A stretch of 64,000 bases of DNA, taken from NCBI GenBank assembly GCA_015055655.1, contig SVHW01000007.1, positions 1 to 64,000 on the forward strand, read 5' to 3'. The notes under the pieces were generated by a model, which ran no database searches, was not told the origin of the DNA, and worked only from the letters and a program-made list of their open reading frames with translations. Origin of the DNA: Clostridiales bacterium (GTDB lineage Bacteria; Bacillota; Clostridia; Christensenellales; Borkfalkiaceae). A program made the translations under genes and the position numbers. Shown one piece after another: positions 49,857 through 57,863 of this stretch (position 1 is its first letter; every line of letters begins with the position of its first letter).

Positions 49857-51161
49857 TTACAATTTCCGTCTATCCGTAATTCTCTTCGCTTTGCCTTCGC
49901 TTCTTGCGACCGTACCAGGGGATACCAACGTGATTTTCGCGCTGACGGAAAGCGCCGACGCCATATCCGCCGCAAGACGTCTTCTTATCTCTTCTACGTG
50001 CGCCACTTCGTCTAACTGCACGGTGGGCGAAAGCTCTACCACGATTTCCATCGTGTCGAGATTGTTCACTCTGTCCACGTTGATGTGGTAATTGGGAGTG
50101 ATGTCGGTGTTCTTCAAAAGCACGCTTTCTATTTGCGAAGGGAACACGTTGACACCACGGATAATTAACATATCGTCGCTTCTACCCGTAATTTTATTCA
50201 GCTTCACCGACGTTCTTCCACAAGGGCAAGGGTCGTCGTTGAGGCTGGCGATATCCCTCGTTCTGTAACGGATAAGCGGCATACCTTCCTTCGTAAGCGT
50301 CGTAATAACCAATTCCCCCGATTCTCCGTACGGAAGGGGCTCTAACGTGTCCACGTCTACGATTTCGGGATAGAAATGGTCGTCTTGGAAATGCATACCC
50401 GTCTTAAACTGACAATCGCACGCAACGCCCGGGCCTGCAATTTCCGACAAGCCGTAAATATCGCACGCGCGAAGTCCTAAACGTTTTTCAATGTCCTCGC
50501 GCATACCTTCCGACCACGCTTCCGCGCCGAATACGCCCCCTTTGAGTTTGATATCTTCCCCGATTTTTAAGCCCATACGTTCGATTTCCTCAGCGAGGTA
50601 AATAATGTACGAGGGCGTGCAACAAATGATATCCGCGCCAAAATCGCAAAGGAGTTGAATTTGCTTTTGCGTATTGCCTGCGGAAGCAGGAACGACGCAC
50701 GCGCCTAATTTTTCACCGCCGTAATGCATACCCAAACCGCCGGTAAACAAGCCGTAACCGTAAGAAACGTGCACGATACTGTCCTCGCTTGCGCCTGCCA
50801 TCACGAGCGAACGCGCAGCGCACTCTCCCCAAACGTCGATATCCCCTTGGGTGTAACCAGCCACCGTCAATTTCCCCGTCGTCGCGCTGCTTGCGTGCAA
50901 ACGCACGAGGTCTTTTTTAGGACGCGCCATCATACCAAACGGGTACGCGTCGCGTAAATCTTGTTTTACCGTAAAAGGCAATTTGGAAATATCGTCAATC
51001 GATTTAATATCTTCGGGTTTTACCCCCATCGCGTCCATTTTCGCGCGATACGGCGCCTGATTTTCATACGCGTATTTGACGATTTTTACAAGTCTTTCCG
51101 ATTGTAAAGCTCTCTTTTCCTCTTTACTCATCGTTTCGATTTCTTTTTGGAAGTACTGCAT
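49857..51161 (-). CDS. paaK: Phenylacetate-CoA ligase family protein
   Basis: LPFTVKQDLRDAYPFGM; LHASSATTGKLTVAGYT; DIYGLSEIAGPGVA; GRSDDMLIIRGVNVFPSQIE. Confidence 0.92.
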   Translation of the reverse strand: MQYFQKEIETMSKEEKRALQSERLVKIVKYAYENQAPYRAKMDAMGVKPEDIKSIDDISKLPFTVKQDLRDAYPFGMMARPKKDLVRLHASSATTGKLTVAGYTQGDIDVWGECAARSLVMAGASEDSIVHVSYGYGLFTGGLGMHYGGEKLGACVVPASAGNTQKQIQLLCDFGADIICCTPSYIIYLAEEIERMGLKIGEDIKLKGGVFGAEAWSEGMREDIEKRLGLRACDIYGLSEIAGPGVACDCQFKTGMHFQDDHFYPEIVDVDTLEPLPYGESGELVITTLTKEGMPLIRYRTRDIASLNDDPCPCGRTSVKLNKITGRSDDMLIIRGVNVFPSQIESVLLKNTDITPNYHINVDRVNNLDTMEIVVELSPTVQLDEVAHVEEIRRRLAADMASALSVSAKITLVSPGTVARSEGKAKRITDRRKL

Positions 51162-51188
51162 TGATTTATCCTTCTTTACGTTAAAATT

Positions 51189-51755
51189 TTATACTTGTTC
51201 ATACCCCATACGGAACGCCGTAAGGTTAAGCTGTTTGAATTTTTCAGGTACGCACGCAGCCACCGCCGTTTCCATCACCGTTTTATCAAAACCGTACAAT
51301 TTGCAAATTCCGCCCAGCATAACGATATTCGTCGCCTTTTCGCTGCCCGCTTGTTTTGCGATGTCTTTTGCGTTGACGAATTTTGCGCCCTTGCACTCTG
51401 CAAGCAATTTTTCCTTGACGTCTTCGGGATATTTCGCCGCGCCCGTAATGCAAGGCATCGGTAAAATTTTCTCTTCGTTGACAAGCAAAATACCGTTCGG
51501 TTTTAAATAATGCTTCACCCGCGCCGCTTCCAACGTTTCAAACGCAATAATCATATCCGCGCTACCTTCCCAAACGACGGGCGAATAAATTTTTTCGCCC
51601 ATACGAAGATGCGTGGTAACGCTGCCGCCACGCTGGCTCATGCCGTGAATTTCGCTGATTTTACAATCCATATCACAAAGAAGTGCGTATTTGCCAAGCA
51701 CGCGGCTGGCAAGTATCGTGCCTTGTCCACCTACGCCGGAAATGAGAATATTCAT
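51189..51755 (-). CDS. iorB: Indolepyruvate oxidoreductase subunit beta
   Basis: MNILISGVGGQGTILASRVLG; EIHGMSQRGGSVTTHLRMG. Confidence 0.93.
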   Translation of the reverse strand: MNILISGVGGQGTILASRVLGKYALLCDMDCKISEIHGMSQRGGSVTTHLRMGEKIYSPVVWEGSADMIIAFETLEAARVKHYLKPNGILLVNEEKILPMPCITGAAKYPEDVKEKLLAECKGAKFVNAKDIAKQAGSEKATNIVMLGGICKLYGFDKTVMETAVAACVPEKFKQLNLTAFRMGYEQV

Positions 51756-51759
51756 CATC

Positions 51760-53475
51760 TTACACGCCCTCCTTTTCAATACACTTAAACGGACATACCT
51801 GTACGCAAACTTCGCAGCCTACGCATTGCGCCGTATCTATAACTATCCCGTTTTCCCCTCTGCTAATCGCAGGGCAACCGAGTTTCATACACTTTCCACA
51901 GTTTTTACAATCTTTCACCACGACTGCCGGTTTCTTCGATTTTTTATCGAGCAGCGCGCAAGGCTTTTGCGCGATAATTACGCTTACCTCGTCGCTGTTT
52001 ATCGCCGATTTTACCGCTTTTTCCACGGCAACGACGTCGTATGCGTCTACGATTTGCAAATCCTTCACGCCGCACGCCTTCACCAGTTCGTCCAAAAGCA
52101 CCACGGGGGCAGGCTCGCCTTTTAAGTTCTTGCCCGTTGCAGGGTGTTGTTGATGCCCCGTCATACCCGTCGTCGAGTTATCCAAAATCATCAGCGTTAC
52201 ACCGCTTTGATTGTACACGGCGTTGATAAGCCCCGTGACGCCGCTATGTAAAAACGTAGAATCGCCGATAACGGCAACGTTTTTGCTCTTTCCGTCCGTG
52301 GCTTTTTTGAACCCGTGCGCCGTGCCTACCGACGCACCCATACAAATGCAGGTATGCAACGCCGACAAGGGCGCAACTGCGCCAAGCGTATAACAACCGA
52401 TATCCCCGTTAACCGTCAGCCCCAACTTATTGAGTACGTAGAAAACGCCTCTATGTGGACAACCTGCGCACATCACGGGTGGACGGGCAGGTACGTTATC
52501 GGGCGTAGCAATTTCTCCGCCGAAAAACGCCTGCTTGATTTTTGCCACCGACAATTCGCCTTGAATAGAGAAGAGTTCTTTCCCTACGCAATCGATACCG
52601 TTCACTTTCAACGTTTCTTCTACGAACGGTTCTAATTCCTCGATGACGTAGAGCTTTTTCACTTTTTTAGCGAACTCGCCAATCGCTTTTACGGGCACGG
52701 GATAGGGCGTACCTACTTTAAATACGTTGGCGTTGGGCAACGCTTCTTTTACGTATTCGTACACCACGCCGCCGCATACGATACCGATTTCGTTTTCGCT
52801 GGTATATTCCGCGCGATTTATCGTCATACCGTTGACGAAATCGGCAAACGCCTTTTCGCGCTCTTCCACCGTCAAATGACGACGGATGGCGTTGGCTGGC
52901 ATCATCACGTATTTTTGCGGTTCGTTCGCATACGGACGAAGTTCTCTTTCCACCCTTTCGCAAAGCTCCACAACCCCGTGCGAGTGCGCCACGCGCGTCG
53001 TTTCACGCAAAATGACGGGCGTATCGAAATCTTCGCTGATATCGAACGCCAATTTGACAAAATCCTTCGCTTCTTGCGCGTTGGACGGTTCTAACACGGG
53101 CACGTGCGCGCTTTTACCGTACAAACGGGTATCCTGCTCGTTTTGCGAAGAGTGCATACCCGGGTCGTCGGCAACGACGATAACTAAACCGCCGTTGACG
53201 CCTGTGTACGCCGCCGTAAACAAGGGGTCTGCCGCCACGTTTAAGCCCACGTGTTTCATACACGCCATAGACCTTGCGCCTGCTATCGACGCACCAATCG
53301 CCACTTCCAGCGCCACCTTTTCGTTGGGCGCCCACTCCGCATAAACGCCGTCGTATTTCACAAAATTTTCCGCAATTTCCGTGCTGGGCGTGCCGGGGTA
53401 AGCGGATAATACCTTTACGCCTGCCTCGTACGCGCCGCGCGCAATCGCTTGGTTGGTTAAAATCAATTCTTTCAT
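51760..53475 (-). CDS. iorA: Indolepyruvate ferredoxin oxidoreductase subunit alpha
   Basis: GNQAIARGAYEAGV-type start; AYPGTPSTEI; CAGCPHRGVFYVL; 4Fe-4S CKNCGKCMKLGCPAIS...CVGCEVCVQVCPF. Confidence 0.95.
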   Translation of the reverse strand: MKELILTNQAIARGAYEAGVKVLSAYPGTPSTEIAENFVKYDGVYAEWAPNEKVALEVAIGASIAGARSMACMKHVGLNVAADPLFTAAYTGVNGGLVIVVADDPGMHSSQNEQDTRLYGKSAHVPVLEPSNAQEAKDFVKLAFDISEDFDTPVILRETTRVAHSHGVVELCERVERELRPYANEPQKYVMMPANAIRRHLTVEEREKAFADFVNGMTINRAEYTSENEIGIVCGGVVYEYVKEALPNANVFKVGTPYPVPVKAIGEFAKKVKKLYVIEELEPFVEETLKVNGIDCVGKELFSIQGELSVAKIKQAFFGGEIATPDNVPARPPVMCAGCPHRGVFYVLNKLGLTVNGDIGCYTLGAVAPLSALHTCICMGASVGTAHGFKKATDGKSKNVAVIGDSTFLHSGVTGLINAVYNQSGVTLMILDNSTTGMTGHQQHPATGKNLKGEPAPVVLLDELVKACGVKDLQIVDAYDVVAVEKAVKSAINSDEVSVIIAQKPCALLDKKSKKPAVVVKDCKNCGKCMKLGCPAISRGENGIVIDTAQCVGCEVCVQVCPFKCIEKEGV

Positions 53476-53494
53476 AATTTATCTCTCTTTTTTC

Positions 53495-53941
53495 TTATTT
53501 TTTCTCGCTGATTTTTCTTACGAATTCTTCTTTAGACACGTCTTTCACAAAGCCGTTGAAATGACAAACGCAAAGCGTTTCTCCCATTTCTCCGCGCACG
53601 ATTACTTCCGACACCGTACAATGTCCTACGCGTTGCGTTTCTATCGCCGTCGCCGTGAGCCTTTTCGTAAACGCCGGACGTAAATAGGTGATTTGACCGT
53701 TTTGTGTAACGGTATTTGGATGCAAATAGTTGCTAAGTACGGCAAAAGCGAAATCAGCAATCGTATATAACATACCGCCCTGAACGCATCCGTTTGCATT
53801 GAAATGCCTTTCGTGTACGTCCGCCGCCACCACCGCTTTTTCGTCGGTGATTTCGACAATCTCTATCCCCGACATTTCCACGTATTTGTCCGCCTTAAAA
53901 AACATTTTTAACGCTTCTATGAATTCCGTCATAACTCTCAT
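53495..53941 (-). CDS. PaaI-type hotdog-fold thioesterase
   Basis: RHFNANGCVQGGMLYTIADFAFAVLSN; ITYLRPAFTKRLTATA. Confidence 0.88.
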   Translation of the reverse strand: MRVMTEFIEALKMFFKADKYVEMSGIEIVEITDEKAVVAADVHERHFNANGCVQGGMLYTIADFAFAVLSNYLHPNTVTQNGQITYLRPAFTKRLTATAIETQRVGHCTVSEVIVRGEMGETLCVCHFNGFVKDVSKEEFVRKISEKK

Positions 53942-54056
53942 ACTGCCTAAAAACGAATATTTTTTTTATTATAGCACACGTGCGCGCGCAAAGTCAATAA
54001 CTTGGCAAAAAAATAAAATAAAAAACTGCCCTTAAAGGGCAGTTAAGATATTTTGT

Positions 54057-55085
54057 TTATACGAACAACGTCCTAAACGACGCAGGCACGGAAGCAGACA
54101 ACGCAATTTCCGTTTTGCTTACGGGGTGTATAAACGAAAGCTTGGACGCGTGCAACCCCAACCGCTTTAACGGGTTTTTCACGCTGCCGTATTTATCGTC
54201 GCCCACGACGGCGTGACCTAAGGCCTGCATATGCACACGGATTTGGTTTTTCTTCCCCGTTTCAATTTGCACTTTTAACAACGAGTACTGCTCCGTTTCC
54301 TTGATAACGGTATATTTCGTAATCGCCTTTTGTCCCGTGATATCCTGCGTAGAATACATCAAATTGTTTTTATTTTCTTTTAAGTAGGATACCACCGTAT
54401 CCTCCTTCTTTTCCATCACGCCCTCGACGACGGCGTAATATTCTCGCAAGGTTACGCACTCGCTCCAATGCATTTTCAACATCGAATACACTTTGGGGTT
54501 TTTGGCAAATACCAACACCCCCGACGTTTCCTTGTCGATACGGTGCAAAATATACGGACGAACGTTTTTACCGCTTTGCTGCAAGTATTCGAATACGTGA
54601 GAAAAAGCGCACTCCGTTTCGTTATCGCTCTCTACTGAAAGCAAGCCTACGGGTTTATCGATGGCAATAAAATCCTCGTCCTCGTAAATGATTTTTACCG
54701 TCGTTTGCTCCCTTTTTTCACGCAGACTTTTGCCGTCCTTTTTCGCAGAGCGACGAACGGGCGTTTCCGCAATATTTCCTTGCACGCTCTTTTTAGACAA
54801 TTTCACTTCGTCGTCTTTACCAAGCGGAAAATCAAACTGCGTTACTACGCTGCCGTTGACCAACACTTGTCTTCGGGCAAGCAACGATTTTACGTTGTTT
54901 CTCGACGTGTTGCATTTGCGAAGTAAAAACTCCATCAACGTATCGCTTCGATTTACTTTATATACGGCAGTATATTGATTGTCGCCACGTTTTTCGCCTC
55001 GTACCTGCCCGTCGCGTTTTGAAAACTTGGTTTTTTCGGCGCATACCTGCCCCGTTCTTTTTTCATTAGTCTTTGCGTCTTTCAT
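54057..55085 (-). CDS. RluA-family pseudouridine synthase with N-terminal S4-like domain
   Basis: PYILHRIDKETSGVLVFAKNP; GKKNQIRVHMQALGHAVVGDDKYG; IDKPVGLLSV. Confidence 0.9.
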   Translation of the reverse strand: MKDAKTNEKRTGQVCAEKTKFSKRDGQVRGEKRGDNQYTAVYKVNRSDTLMEFLLRKCNTSRNNVKSLLARRQVLVNGSVVTQFDFPLGKDDEVKLSKKSVQGNIAETPVRRSAKKDGKSLREKREQTTVKIIYEDEDFIAIDKPVGLLSVESDNETECAFSHVFEYLQQSGKNVRPYILHRIDKETSGVLVFAKNPKVYSMLKMHWSECVTLREYYAVVEGVMEKKEDTVVSYLKENKNNLMYSTQDITGQKAITKYTVIKETEQYSLLKVQIETGKKNQIRVHMQALGHAVVGDDKYGSVKNPLKRLGLHASKLSFIHPVSKTEIALSASVPASFRTLFV

Positions 55086-55094
55086 AGTAACACC

Positions 55095-55805
55095 TTATAA
55101 TTCGAAAGGGTCGTCGTTGGATTTACGGGTCTTTTTTACAGGCTTATCTTCCACTACGTATATGCCCTTTTTCCATTTCCGTCTTCTACGCCACGCAGCG
55201 ATTGCGCGGATAACGTTGCCCGTGCAAAACAGCACGACGTTGCCCAGCGCCACGAAGATGGCAATTCTGCCTTGCCACGTATTGAAAATAGCCAACAACA
55301 CCAAACACACAACGTCGAAAATAGCCAGCCATTTCATCTTTATCGGGATAAAGAAAAACAGCAAAACTTGGTGATTGGGATACAGGATAGCAAACGCCAA
55401 AAACAAGGAAAGGTTGAGATAGTACACCGTCGCGTAGCCCGTAATAAACCCCGAACCGATAGAACAAAGCACTCCGCAAAAATAGAATACGTTGAATTTG
55501 AACGCACCCCACGTCCTTTCCAGCGACGTGCCGATTATCCAATAAAAATACATAGAAATAAGCAATAAAAACGGATTAAATTCGGGCGATATAAACAAAA
55601 ACGTAACCAATCGCCAAACTTGACCGCGCAATATCGCTTCCTTATTAAAATCAATATAAACTTCTATCCATACGCCCGTCCGTAACAAGACGATGTAGTT
55701 GACAATCCAAACGAGTATCGTCCCGACGGCGAGTATCGTCATCAGGTTTTTCAGCGCGAACCGCCCGATTTTTCTATCCAATTTATCCAATAAAGGTTCT
55801 CTCAT
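55095..55805 (-). CDS. Rhomboid-fold membrane protein lacking catalytic Ser/His (pseudo-rhomboid/derlin-like)
   Basis: Six TM-like segments; GQVWRLVTFLFIS (WR motif); FYWIIGTSLERTWGAFKF; no GxSG. Confidence 0.65.
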   Translation of the reverse strand: MREPLLDKLDRKIGRFALKNLMTILAVGTILVWIVNYIVLLRTGVWIEVYIDFNKEAILRGQVWRLVTFLFISPEFNPFLLLISMYFYWIIGTSLERTWGAFKFNVFYFCGVLCSIGSGFITGYATVYYLNLSLFLAFAILYPNHQVLLFFFIPIKMKWLAIFDVVCLVLLAIFNTWQGRIAIFVALGNVVLFCTGNVIRAIAAWRRRRKWKKGIYVVEDKPVKKTRKSNDDPFEL

Positions 55806-55812
55806 ACTCTAT

Positions 55813-56100
55813 TTATACCCTGTTTTTGTCATACAAACACTGTTTATAGACGATTTTACATTTTTTTGGTTTTGTTTTTCGATAAACGAGATTTACCAAA
55901 CTCCCTATTGCAGGACACGCTTCGCCTGCTTTTATCCACCTTCTACGCGTATATTCCACGCCGTCCACCACGTATTTTACCTTGACGATATAAGGAAACG
56001 TCGCCCCGTCAAACGTGCCTTTACGCATGGGCTTGGTGTTCACTTTCAGCCACCATTGTCGCTTCACCGACACCACTTCCCCTATTGTTTCTGCGTACAT
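55813..56100 (-). CDS. Small conserved hypothetical protein (95 aa, QWWLKVNTK motif)
   Basis: ATIGEVVSVKRQWWLKVNTKPMRKGTFDGATFPYIVKVKYVVDGVEYTRRRWI. Confidence 0.7.
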   Translation of the reverse strand: MYAETIGEVVSVKRQWWLKVNTKPMRKGTFDGATFPYIVKVKYVVDGVEYTRRRWIKAGEACPAIGSLVNLVYRKTKPKKCKIVYKQCLYDKNRV

Positions 56101-56186
56101 AGCGTTTCTCCTTTTTGTTTATCAGCGTTTCAAAACCACCAGCGTTTCGACACCACCTTATCGTTCCCACAAATTTAATAAGATTT

Positions 56187-57095
56187 TTAATATTTTCTCG
56201 AAAGTAACTCTTTGTATTCTAAAAACTCATTCTTGTCGGGAATGGTTTGCAAAACAAATGCTATTTTTCCTTTAAGCGAAAGCAAATATCTTTGTTTATC
56301 GCTTTGCCCTATTTTTCTCAAATGATCTTCTAATCCAAATTTTTTAATATAGTACATTTCTTGTCGAATTTTCTTTTTATATTCTTTAGTTAGGTTGATT
56401 TTTTCGTTAACAACAATACCCGTTACTATTTGCCGTTTTTTATTAGGAACGACTGCCGTTTTACGATTTTTTAAAAATAAACCCAACTTTTTAAGCTCAC
56501 TCTTCACAAGCTCAATAATTTCTTTTTCGTTAAAATCACCCGAAAAAGTCATATCGTCACAATATCTTGTAAATGCAATCCCTTTCTCCGCACAATAACT
56601 ACCAATCTTTTCATCAAAGTCATACATGATGATATTGGTAATAGCGGGCGATGTAGGCGCACCTTGCGGAAGTGAATCAAGATAATAACACAACATAGAT
56701 AAAAGAATTCTAATGGGTTCAGAAAACTTTTCTTTGAAAAACACAGTTTCTTTTACTCTTGAATAAATGATATTATCAAAGAAGCCTTCAATATCCAACT
56801 TTAATATCTTTTTCTTCCCCACGTGCGGCATTGCGTTCTTTTGTACGCTAGCGCCATACGCATAAGCGCAAGCATATTTGGATGTTGGATAATAAGCCAA
56901 AATGTTATCAGCGATAGAACGCTGTACCTTTTTCAAAATCAAATCGGGGACGGAGAGTTTACGTTTTGTTCCGTCACTTTTCGGAATAAACGCATTATGA
57001 TAATGTTTATCAAGATTATTACTCAACCCATACAAGGTTTTCGCAGAAAAACCCAAATCGTGTTCGATAGATTTAAGTTCTCTATAAACTATCAT
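56187..57095 (-). CDS. Retron reverse transcriptase
   Basis: NAMPH (NAxxH) motif, LPQGAPTSPAITNIIMYDFDEKI, FTRYCDDMTFSG (YxDD), QIVTGIVVNEKINL (VTG motif); strong GGAGGAGAGG RBS; 302 aa bare RT. Confidence 0.93.
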   Translation of the reverse strand: MIVYRELKSIEHDLGFSAKTLYGLSNNLDKHYHNAFIPKSDGTKRKLSVPDLILKKVQRSIADNILAYYPTSKYACAYAYGASVQKNAMPHVGKKKILKLDIEGFFDNIIYSRVKETVFFKEKFSEPIRILLSMLCYYLDSLPQGAPTSPAITNIIMYDFDEKIGSYCAEKGIAFTRYCDDMTFSGDFNEKEIIELVKSELKKLGLFLKNRKTAVVPNKKRQIVTGIVVNEKINLTKEYKKKIRQEMYYIKKFGLEDHLRKIGQSDKQRYLLSLKGKIAFVLQTIPDKNEFLEYKELLSRKY

Positions 57096-57119
57096 AAGCC
57101 TCTCCTCCTCGATTTATTT

Positions 57120-57376
57120 TAGAACAACACCAATTTGTACACGAAACGCAGCAGGCGTAGTTAGGCAAGGTGTAGCCTGCGAAGCCTTGCGTGGCTACGT
57201 CGAGCATTGCAGTTGAGCGGAGCACAACCGTTACACAAAAGAATATTGACGTCAATGAAATGTCTCGGACGCAATATTTCTTTTGTAGGTTGCGCGCAGC
57301 GAATACGATACATATAAGTGACAAGATGACGACTCGCCATCCTTTTTGACAAAAGTCAAAATACACTGTTGTTCTA
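57120..57376 (-). ncRNA. Predicted retron msr-msd ncRNA
   Basis: Perfect 10-nt complementary ends TAGAACAACA (a1, 57367-57376) and TGTTGTTCTA (a2, 57120-57129); hairpins TTTTGAC-TTTT-GTCAAAA (57344-57361) and GATGGCG-AGT-CGTCATC (57325-57341); long imperfect hairpin 57222-57295; second hairpin 57156-57199; lies directly 5' of the RT. Confidence 0.85.
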
Positions 57377-57382
57377 TTGTTT

Positions 57383-57411
57383 ATTATAACATCTTAAGAA
57401 TATTAAGTCAA
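57383..57411 (-). promoter_or_regulatory. Predicted retron promoter TTGACT-N17-TATAAT
   Basis: Minus strand TTGACTTAATATTCTTAAGATGTTATAAT; predicted start falls at or next to a1. Confidence 0.8.
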
Positions 57412-57504
57412 CCCTTTAAAAAGTTGTGGTTTATTTTTAAAACAATTTTATCATATCACACAATGCATACCAAAAATGGTACATATAGTCAACTTAAAAA
57501 ATAA

Positions 57505-57541
57505 AAGACTTCAACACTAATTGGAGCCTTTTATTTTTTGT
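57505..57541. terminator. Bidirectional terminator-like hairpin
   Basis: AAAAGACTTCAA-CACTAA-TTGGAGCCTTTT flanked by A and T runs. Confidence 0.65.
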
Positions 57542-57710
57542 CTTGCTATTCATTATTTCTTCTTTTGCGCAGCTCTCACACGAGCTTCGACTTCTATGAC
57601 GGATTGCTGTTCTTTCTCTCCACTAAAGTCAAGCTCCACGTTTAAATTGGCATCTGTTGTTTTCGCGACAATTGAACCAGTGTCTCCACGTGCTTGGTTT
57701 GGGGGAACAT
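57535..57710 (-). pseudogene. Frameshifted fragment resembling an RlmD C-terminal tail (duplicate of the rlmD 3' end plus extra tail)
   Basis: Minus strand encodes MFPQTKHVETLVQLSRK, then in a shifted frame TTDANLNVELDFSGEKEQQSVIEVEARVRAAQKKK; the first 12 aa match the intact rlmD tail MFPQTKHVETLV. Confidence 0.6.
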
Positions 57711-57863
57711 GTATCCCCTTTATTCAAAGGAAATGTATGTTCGTCTCGCGCCGACGGCGAACACAAACACTTACAATCCCTCGTTTCCGTTGTTTCACAA
57801 CACATAAAAATTTTTGCGTACGCCTCGCCCGTGCAAGCACGGCGGTTCGTCTCAAAATTTTTC

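Noticed and set aside
57082-57366. 94-aa GTG-start ORF covering the predicted retron ncRNA (hydrophobic N-terminus)
   Set aside because: No RBS, starts right after a1 and overlaps the ncRNA hairpins and the RT start. The a1/a2 complementarity and hairpins explain this region better, although a leader peptide cannot be excluded.
57711-57863. Small mobile element between the two rlmD tail copies
   Set aside because: Only about 150 bp with a single small palindrome (CCGTGCAAGCACGG); no terminal repeats or target duplication beyond the imperfect rlmD tail match.
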